The notes beneath the pieces are model-generated. The model searched no databases and had not been told where the DNA came from. It saw nothing but the letters and a program-made list of their open reading frames with translations. A DNA stretch of 36,466 bases from positions 1 through 36,466 of the IMG/VR virus record IMGVR_UViG_3300042377_000446; one strand, given 5' to 3'. Origin of the DNA: a virus. Numbering within the stretch: position 1 is the stretch's first letter; each line of letters begins with the position of its first letter. Positions 31,819-36,466 of the stretch are shown one piece after another. A program made the position numbers and the translations under genes.

Positions 31819-32076
31819 TTAGATAGCTAAAAGCCAATCAATGATTTCTTTTTGTGCATCTCGACGTGCTGCCATTATACAGCAGTTCGCATGGGGAAAG
31901 TTAGCTAATTCCTCTACACGGAAAGATGGTTTGTTGTAGTCCCAAGTCTCCTTGAGAACCTCAACTGCATCATGGCGAATCTCTACAACGGTTGAAAATA
32001 ATCTGCGAACCCGTTCACGTTTTGCGCGTTGGTTCTGTCTTTCTTTTTCCTCTGGTGTTAGGTTGTCATCACTCAT
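31819..32076 (-). CDS. Small hypothetical late protein
   Basis: An 85-residue charged, helical protein (MSDDNLTPEEKERQNQRAKRERVRRLF) with a C-terminal helix (AARRDAQKEIIDWLLAI) and two Cys in sequence (H-A-N-C-C). It lies 12 bases after the portal stop. T7-like phages often carry a small gene at this place; some encode a head-assembly or host-range factor. I cannot assign it to a family. Confidence 0.65.
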   Translation of the reverse strand: MSDDNLTPEEKERQNQRAKRERVRRLFSTVVEIRHDAVEVLKETWDYNKPSFRVEELANFPHANCCIMAARRDAQKEIIDWLLAI

Positions 32077-32088
32077 AATGCTGTCTGG

Positions 32089-33774
32089 TTACATTTGTGG
32101 TTGTTGAGACATTGCTTGCTCTGTCATCTTGCTTTGAATAGCTGGGCTAAACTTTGCTGCGGTTTCTGCCATCTGGGTAGCTTGTTGTTGCTGCATCGCT
32201 TGTTGCTGCGCTTCAATCCGTTTGGTTATGATCTCAGCTACATCTTGCTCCGAACGCATGAATGGTGCTTTGAATCCAAATGCGCGGCACAACTCTCTGG
32301 CATGAACCGCAAGATCAAATTCATCAAGGATGTCAGGGTTGTATTGTGCAATCTTCTCAAGGCGGGTGAGGAACATATCACTGTTCTCCACTGCTTTGCG
32401 CTGTAGCACACGGGAAAGATTTGTTTGGAAAGTAACTTCTGGGTCAGGGATGTCCCACCCGTCCGAAGATGCTTTAGCTAGCTGGGGCGGAATGGGGGGA
32501 AATACCCCTGCGCGGAGACAGATACCAAAAAGCCTACGTGCCAAAATGGGTTTCATGTCAGATTCAAACCGTGCGTTGACACCTACGAAAAGCATCTCTG
32601 ATTGATCACGGATGGCGCGAACTTCTTCTGCCGTCATCTCCTTCTCAACCCTAGCTAGGTCTGCCCATAGCCCATGGTAAAATAATTTGCGAATCTGGGA
32701 TTGTTTGTCAGCTATGCGGTCTTTACCGAGAGGGTAGTTGCCCCCTGTTAGCCACTCGCGCACACCAACCCCACCAGAACCCGACATGCCCCCTGCACGA
32801 ACCAGAGTCTTCTGCCCTGCGCGCATGTCAATCTCACCCACCATACCCGCTTCTGCGATGACACGGGGGTTGATTTGAATGTCTAACAGAACGTCCAGTT
32901 GTTCTTGGAGGAAATTAACTTGTGCTGCTGCTGGCATCGCTTTGTAAGCAGGGGAAATGCCCCACTTAGAACCATCCATGCCCGATTGGAAGCGGGACAC
33001 AACTGCACAAAACTCATGCTGCCCACCTTCATTGATGACGTTTCTATCCTCAACGCAGATGTAGAACTCAGCGTAGGGCATGTTAGTGTTCTCCATCTTG
33101 GTTTTGTCCCGCTCAACGCGAGGTTTTACTACGTGCCAGATGGTAAATTTTTGTGTGTGGCGTTTGGTCTGATCAGCATACGCATTGAGAACCTTAGCAC
33201 CAAACGCTGCATCAGGAAACTCACGCATAAGCTGGGCAGCAGTAGCTTCAAACTTACGTCGAATTTCATCTGCTCTGCCGTCAAGGTCTTCTTCAAAAGT
33301 GTAAGTGCCAACGTGGGCATATTTGAATCGAAAAGGTGCATACTTGTTGCCTGTCTCGTATGCCATAAACATGCCCGTGCCAACTGTCGCGCGCTCAGTG
33401 TTGAGATCGGACTGCACAATCTGAAAGTTTGATTGGTTCAGTAGGTGAAGCACCCGTGCAGAACACTCTGCATACCACTCAACTACTTGTTCATCATTGG
33501 TAAAGTCATAAGTAGGTTTATAGGCTAGCCACTGCTCACCAGCGGGGGTAAGCTGGGCAGTCATCATGTTAGCTAGACCCTCTGCACTCTCAACGATGGT
33601 AGTGTCATGGATGCGGTCATAGTCCTGTGTAGGTGAACCCCCCCGTTGCCGTGTGATGTATGCATCTTTCGGGACGCACACATCTTTGATCGACTGCCAC
33701 CATGAGTCCATAGCGGAACGCTCAGACTCCCCTGTTTGGCATAGTAGTAGCTCAGTTGTTACGTCGATTGGCAT
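32089..33774 (-). CDS. Portal (head-to-tail connector) protein
   Basis: A 561-residue portal of the T7 gp8-like family (bacteriophage head-to-tail connecting protein). Landmarks are an N-terminal W-W-Q-S-I-K-D segment, YDRIHDTTIVESAEGLANMM (typical of the family), LAYKPTYDF, and a long C-terminal Gln/Met-rich tail (QQQAMQQQQATQMAETAAKF) probably from the crown. Twelve copies would form the ring through which DNA is packaged and leaves. Length matches the family (about 530-560). It follows a 59-residue gene and precedes the 85-residue gene, both closely packed. Confidence 0.92.
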   Translation of the reverse strand: MPIDVTTELLLCQTGESERSAMDSWWQSIKDVCVPKDAYITRQRGGSPTQDYDRIHDTTIVESAEGLANMMTAQLTPAGEQWLAYKPTYDFTNDEQVVEWYAECSARVLHLLNQSNFQIVQSDLNTERATVGTGMFMAYETGNKYAPFRFKYAHVGTYTFEEDLDGRADEIRRKFEATAAQLMREFPDAAFGAKVLNAYADQTKRHTQKFTIWHVVKPRVERDKTKMENTNMPYAEFYICVEDRNVINEGGQHEFCAVVSRFQSGMDGSKWGISPAYKAMPAAAQVNFLQEQLDVLLDIQINPRVIAEAGMVGEIDMRAGQKTLVRAGGMSGSGGVGVREWLTGGNYPLGKDRIADKQSQIRKLFYHGLWADLARVEKEMTAEEVRAIRDQSEMLFVGVNARFESDMKPILARRLFGICLRAGVFPPIPPQLAKASSDGWDIPDPEVTFQTNLSRVLQRKAVENSDMFLTRLEKIAQYNPDILDEFDLAVHARELCRAFGFKAPFMRSEQDVAEIITKRIEAQQQAMQQQQATQMAETAAKFSPAIQSKMTEQAMSQQPQM

Positions 33775-33812
33775 AGGATTGTTGATGGGGAAAAATTATT
33801 TGTTAGCTAGAG

Positions 33813-33992
33813 TTACCCAAGTGTTTGATCACCTACGGCAAGGGTCGTGCTGGATGCACCCGAACCACGGTAGCTGGAATAGAAACTGTTTTTGCGTCTG
33901 CGCTCAAGCTCTGCTTGCTTCTTAGCTATTGCATCCACCTCAACAACTTGGGTAGATGGTGGTGTCTTTAGTGTCTTTGGTGCGGATGACAT
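33813..33992 (-). CDS. Small conserved-type phage protein, 59 residues
   Basis: A 59-residue reading frame (MSSAPKTLKTPPSTQVVEVD, then KKQAELERRRKNSF, then S-S-T-T-L-A-V-G and a final L-G). It resembles small proteins that I recall next to portal genes in many podoviruses: a central K-Q-A-x-L-E-R-R-R helix and a C-terminal S-T-x-L...L-G. Its start lies within the end of the upstream 153-residue gene (53-base overlap in another frame), and it ends 38 bases before the portal start. Function is unknown. It is too short for many gene finders, but the pattern and tight packing make it likely real. Confidence 0.7.
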   Translation of the reverse strand: MSSAPKTLKTPPSTQVVEVDAIAKKQAELERRRKNSFYSSYRGSGASSTTLAVGDQTLG

Positions 33993-34401
33993 AGATTTGT
34001 TCTTTTATTTGTTGGAAATTGTGAACTTTAATGGGGTTTCTCCCGTTGCGTTGCCAAATTAGCTTGGGTAGTGGGGGTAACGCAAGCTCAAAAATTTTTT
34101 TTATGTCCCCTGCCGCGAAGATGACGTGCCATGCATCTTTTTTACGGGCAAACTGCCACAATGGTAAGTCCTTCTCCCACTCGATGTCAGCTAATGCGTT
34201 AAGGGCATCTATGTGGGTGCTTGAGTCCACTGGTCTAGCTAGCAAACAGTAGTCCACATCGCAATGGAACACCCCCCAACGGGAGCAAGCATCAATGTAT
34301 GCCCATAACCATTGGCTCAACCCCCCTGCATCCATCATCATCAACATGGTGGAGAATGGTGTATCACCCTTTAACGCTTTCAACGTGCTTACTTCCTCCA
34401 T
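33940..34401 (-). CDS. Hypothetical protein downstream of terminase, possible acyltransferase-like fold
   Basis: A 153-residue protein with a Trp-rich middle (SQWLWAYIDACSRWGVF) and a C-terminal part (AWHVIFAAGDIKKIFELALPPLPKLIWQRNGRNPIKVHNFQQIKE). That C-terminal pattern, in which a W-H-V-x-F-A-A-G strand is followed by a helix and an R-x-G-R-x-P-I segment, recalls GNAT-like DUF2833 proteins found near terminase genes in T7-like phages. I see no clear acetyl-CoA loop, so the name is tentative. It overlaps the terminase stop by 13 bases and runs into the start of the 59-residue gene. Confidence 0.65.
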   Translation of the reverse strand: MEEVSTLKALKGDTPFSTMLMMMDAGGLSQWLWAYIDACSRWGVFHCDVDYCLLARPVDSSTHIDALNALADIEWEKDLPLWQFARKKDAWHVIFAAGDIKKIFELALPPLPKLIWQRNGRNPIKVHNFQQIKEQIYVIRTKDTKDTTIYPSC

Positions 34402-36032
34402 TTCAACCCCCCTGCTAGTCGTGATTTAGTCGGTTCTTCATCTTCATCAGCATAGTTGCCCCCAAAGCTAGCTACTGCGCGCCCCACGGTGCGTGAGATC
34501 ATCCCCCGCTGCCACCCCTCCGCGAACGTCCGTAGCGCATCGCATCCATGAGAGTAGTCATCATGCACGGGTTCTAAGCTAGTCATCATCCCCCCTGCCG
34601 TTTCCGCTTGGTGGTAGTTCTCTATGCACTCAAGCAAGCTAGGGAACTCCTTTGAACCCCGTGAGAACTTCTCAGAGATAGCTAGCCTGTCAAAATAAAG
34701 GTAGGGGAAGGTGTCGCGCACATAATTTATCCCAGCCCACACCGACGAAATCTTAGGGATGGTCTGCACGTTAGCGAACCCCATCTCGCGTAGCACATCT
34801 ACCAACGTGCGCCCCGACTCCATTGACTTTCTACCCCCATCATGAGGTAAAATTATACGCACATCCTGAACCCGCTTTGCTGCCATCCACGTCTTGATGT
34901 AGTTGCCGTAGTGGGACACTGCTTCACGATGGTTGACGTAGTAGCCAACCACTCGTAACTCCTTCCCAACGGGTTGAATGAACACCAACGGCATCGCATC
35001 GTTGCGCCCAATGTCCATTGAGACAAAGACGGGCAACCCCTGTTCGATGGGTATGGTAGTAACCCTGCGTTCTGCCATCGCGCGGGACATCTCCGCTTCA
35101 TAGATCACACCCTCCATGGGGCTTTTGAAACATTCCTCCAACGTCGATGGGTATTCCCCGAACCGATTGTTACCCAACGGGAACGCTTCTTCCTGATACC
35201 AACGCATCTGCGCTTCTGTGCAAATAATGTTGTGAACCCCAGCTAACTCCATGAAGTAGTCCATCACCTCCCGTCTGATCGGTGACCCTGTGGGTGAACT
35301 GTAAACTGGGTCAGTGTGCCACGGGAAAAACATCACCCTCCAAGATCGGCTATGCTTCTCATTGTCTGGTGTCTCAAGCGCACTCTTGGTGTATTCCCAC
35401 AAATGCCCACGCTTGCCACCCTTCCATGTGGTTTCCACCACGGTTATCCCCTTACGTGCCGCTTGAATAGCACCCGTTTGGATTTCCTCAGATCGTTTGG
35501 GGTCAGCACATTGAATCCACCCCCATTCTGAAACGTGTAAAAAGTTACAGTTACCTCCCCGATACCCAGTGGAAGCATAGATGTGACTGTCAATGTCCTT
35601 CCCAACAGAGAAACTAAGGTGATCATCATTGCTTTTCTTCAACGTGATATTCTCCCGTAGGAACTCAGGTAGTTTTTCCACACTGATTTTGATAATGTTA
35701 GATAGCTTTTTAGACGCTTCTGCTTGGTTTCTGTCAACAATACCACCTTCAAACCCAGCGTTAGTTAGCGCATAGTCCTGCATCAAAATATCAATCCCAG
35801 TTGACATGCCCCGTCGTCTTGCTTTGGGGATAATGATGCGTTTGAAACCATCATCCACAATGCCCTTGAACACTTCTTCCTGTTCTGGGTAGGGTCTGAA
35901 TGGGATAATCTGCCCCGTGTCCTCCGATTTGATGTGGTAGAGATTTCTCAGCCGCCACCATGGGTTTTCCAACATGGACATCACATCGTTGGTATCTATG
36001 GGGGTGTCTTTGCTATAGATTTTCTTGCTCAT
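34389..36032 (-). CDS. Terminase large subunit
   Basis: A 547-residue packaging motor. The ATPase has a Walker A-like K70-A-R-R-R-G-M-S-T78 and a Walker B strand FLHVSEW (164-170) in which Ser precedes the catalytic Glu169 instead of Asp. The nuclease part has VSMD340-I-G-x-x-D345, a second acidic strand HDGGRKS and a final H-D-D-Y-S-H-G-x-D-A (about 505-515), as expected for an RNase H-like domain. It is the first complete gene of the late strand. No small subunit gene is visible in the window; it may lie in the missing part to the right. The start ATG 36032 has leader AACCAGACAATAAA. Confidence 0.92.
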   Translation of the reverse strand: MSKKIYSKDTPIDTNDVMSMLENPWWRLRNLYHIKSEDTGQIIPFRPYPEQEEVFKGIVDDGFKRIIIPKARRRGMSTGIDILMQDYALTNAGFEGGIVDRNQAEASKKLSNIIKISVEKLPEFLRENITLKKSNDDHLSFSVGKDIDSHIYASTGYRGGNCNFLHVSEWGWIQCADPKRSEEIQTGAIQAARKGITVVETTWKGGKRGHLWEYTKSALETPDNEKHSRSWRVMFFPWHTDPVYSSPTGSPIRREVMDYFMELAGVHNIICTEAQMRWYQEEAFPLGNNRFGEYPSTLEECFKSPMEGVIYEAEMSRAMAERRVTTIPIEQGLPVFVSMDIGRNDAMPLVFIQPVGKELRVVGYYVNHREAVSHYGNYIKTWMAAKRVQDVRIILPHDGGRKSMESGRTLVDVLREMGFANVQTIPKISSVWAGINYVRDTFPYLYFDRLAISEKFSRGSKEFPSLLECIENYHQAETAGGMMTSLEPVHDDYSHGCDALRTFAEGWQRGMISRTVGRAVASFGGNYADEDEEPTKSRLAGGLKWRK

Positions 36033-36355
36033 TTTATTGTCTGGTTGTTGGTAGGTAAGGGATTTTGCCCCTTGGGGAATTTACTTTTTTATATTTTTTT
36101 GGGGAAGTCAATTAGATAATTAAATGCTTAAATTTGCCCTTTTCTTGCGGGGTCGTTTTTATATTTTTAGAGGGGGAACGTCCGAATCACATCATAGCCC
36201 AGTCAACCCATGGCGGGGTGGCAGTAGCTAGCTAGCTATCTATCAGCTTTCCAGAGGAAAAGCACGCTCCGCGCCGCTTAGAATATAGCTTGCAGCACGC
36301 TGCCCCGCTGGAAATAGCTAGCTAGAAGGCTTGCAAGCTAGCTAGCACCACTTTT
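36033..36355. other. Gene-poor leader region upstream of the terminase gene
   Basis: These 323 bases hold no convincing gene. They contain AT-rich stretches (ATATAAAAA on the - strand at about 36150-36160 and 36085-36100), a perfect CCCC-TT-GGGG palindrome (36068-36077), a TAGC array (36225-36238), and a hairpin whose stem is itself TAGC sequence (36317-36346). A late promoter reading left is expected here. TTGACT occurs on the - strand near 36106-36111, but no clean -10 follows at normal spacing. Confidence 0.6.
36317..36346 (-). terminator. Hairpin after the right-edge gene, stem made of TAGC units
   Basis: GCTAGCTAG (36317-36325) and CTAGCTAGC (36338-36346) form a perfect 9-bp stem with a 12-base loop that contains the palindrome GCTTGCAAGC. 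It lies 10 bases after the stop of the partial gene on the - strand and is followed by TATTTCC, so it may act as a weak terminator. Confidence 0.4.
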
Positions 36356-36466
36356 TTAGATGCAGTCATTCGCGTCTTGCTCGATGTCCTGCTCGATGTC
36401 CTGCTCGATGTCCTGCTCGATGTCCTGCTCGATGTCCTGCTCGATGTCCTGCTCGATGTCCTGCTC
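36356..36466 (-). CDS. C-terminal end of a truncated protein with Glu-Gln-Asp-Ile repeats
   Basis: A frame open from the right edge reads repeated E-Q-D-I (36 codons), then E-Q-D-A-N-D-C-I and TAA at 36358-36356. The rest of the gene lies outside the window. The ending matches those of the primase-helicase (DEDCI), nuclease (EGDCI) and SSB (DDDSI). The last codons share a 16-base run with the nuclease gene (TGACTGCATCTAAAAA), so the similarity also holds in DNA. The shared tail suggests an early or replication-related protein, although it lies on the late strand. The repeat alone would be weak evidence; the tail makes it stronger. Confidence 0.6.
   Translation of the reverse strand, partial: EQDIEQDIEQDIEQDIEQDIEQDIEQDIEQDANDCI
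36379..36466. repeat. 12-bp tandem repeat at the right edge
   Basis: Seven full copies of GCTCGATGTCCT (36379-36462) and a partial eighth end at the last base of the window. The unit is a multiple of three and codes Glu-Gln-Asp-Ile on the - strand. Its true copy number is unknown because the window stops within it. Confidence 0.97.

Noticed and set aside
36124-36231. 35-codon + strand frame (MLKFALFLRGRF...) in the gap before the terminase gene
   Set aside because: It runs against the late genes, has unusual codon use and ends in the TAGC array; nothing supports it as a gene.

Overview
The window is most of the genome of a tailed double-stranded DNA phage with a T7-like (podovirus-type) virion. 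It is about 45% G+C by eye and gene-dense. Early and replication genes lie on the + strand (443-12119); lysis, tail, internal virion, capsid, portal and packaging genes lie on the - strand (36032 down to 12120). The two blocks converge at 12119/12120, where their stop codons abut. No integrase, lysogeny repressor, RNA polymerase or tRNA is visible. The host cannot be named. Most starts lack a Shine-Dalgarno sequence and follow G-poor, A/C-rich leaders, which suggests a host with SD-independent initiation. A small lipoprotein in the lysis cluster suggests a Gram-negative-type envelope.

Replication block: an AEP-like primase/D5-type helicase (443-2926), two small paralogous Cys-rich DUF6283-like proteins, a Cas4/AddB-like DUF2800 nuclease with four candidate Fe-S cysteines, a protein of unknown function behind a sigma70-like promoter, a DUF2815 ssDNA-binding protein, a protein with KEETP repeats, a gene-free stretch that folds into an elaborate RNA (about 7060-7290), a family A DNA polymerase with proofreading motifs, a VRR-NUC nuclease and an SNF2-type helicase. 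From memory, DUF2800, DUF2815, polA, VRR-NUC and SNF2 genes often travel together in prophages of Firmicutes; here they accompany a T7-like virion, so the genome looks mosaic.

Late block, in the direction of transcription (right to left): terminase large subunit, two small proteins, portal, two small proteins, scaffold, a terminator followed by a promoter, capsid, putative decoration protein, tail tubular proteins A and B, three internal virion (ejection) proteins, tail fibre, accessory tail proteins, two holin-like proteins, a DUF1353-like protein, a lipoprotein too short for a usual ORF cutoff, and a CHAP endolysin. The third ejection protein has 2118 residues, carries an HEVGH zinc-peptidase motif and has a start codon that overlaps a hairpin. 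Strong hairpins bracket the capsid gene, which suggests it is expressed separately from its neighbours.

Both ends of the window are in-frame tandem repeats (9 bp at the left, 12 bp at the right) inside reading frames that run off the edges. The sequence therefore probably stops at unresolved repeats, and a divergent promoter region and further genes are probably missing between the ends.

Signals that ordinary annotation does not explain: (i) the pseudoknotted RNA candidate at 7060-7290; (ii) a strong excess of the palindrome TAGCTA inside genes and as TAGC arrays between genes; (iii) a shared acidic C-terminal tail ending in D-C-I or D-S-I on four early-type proteins; (iv) a repeated CTATACAAATTTG-type element upstream of early genes.
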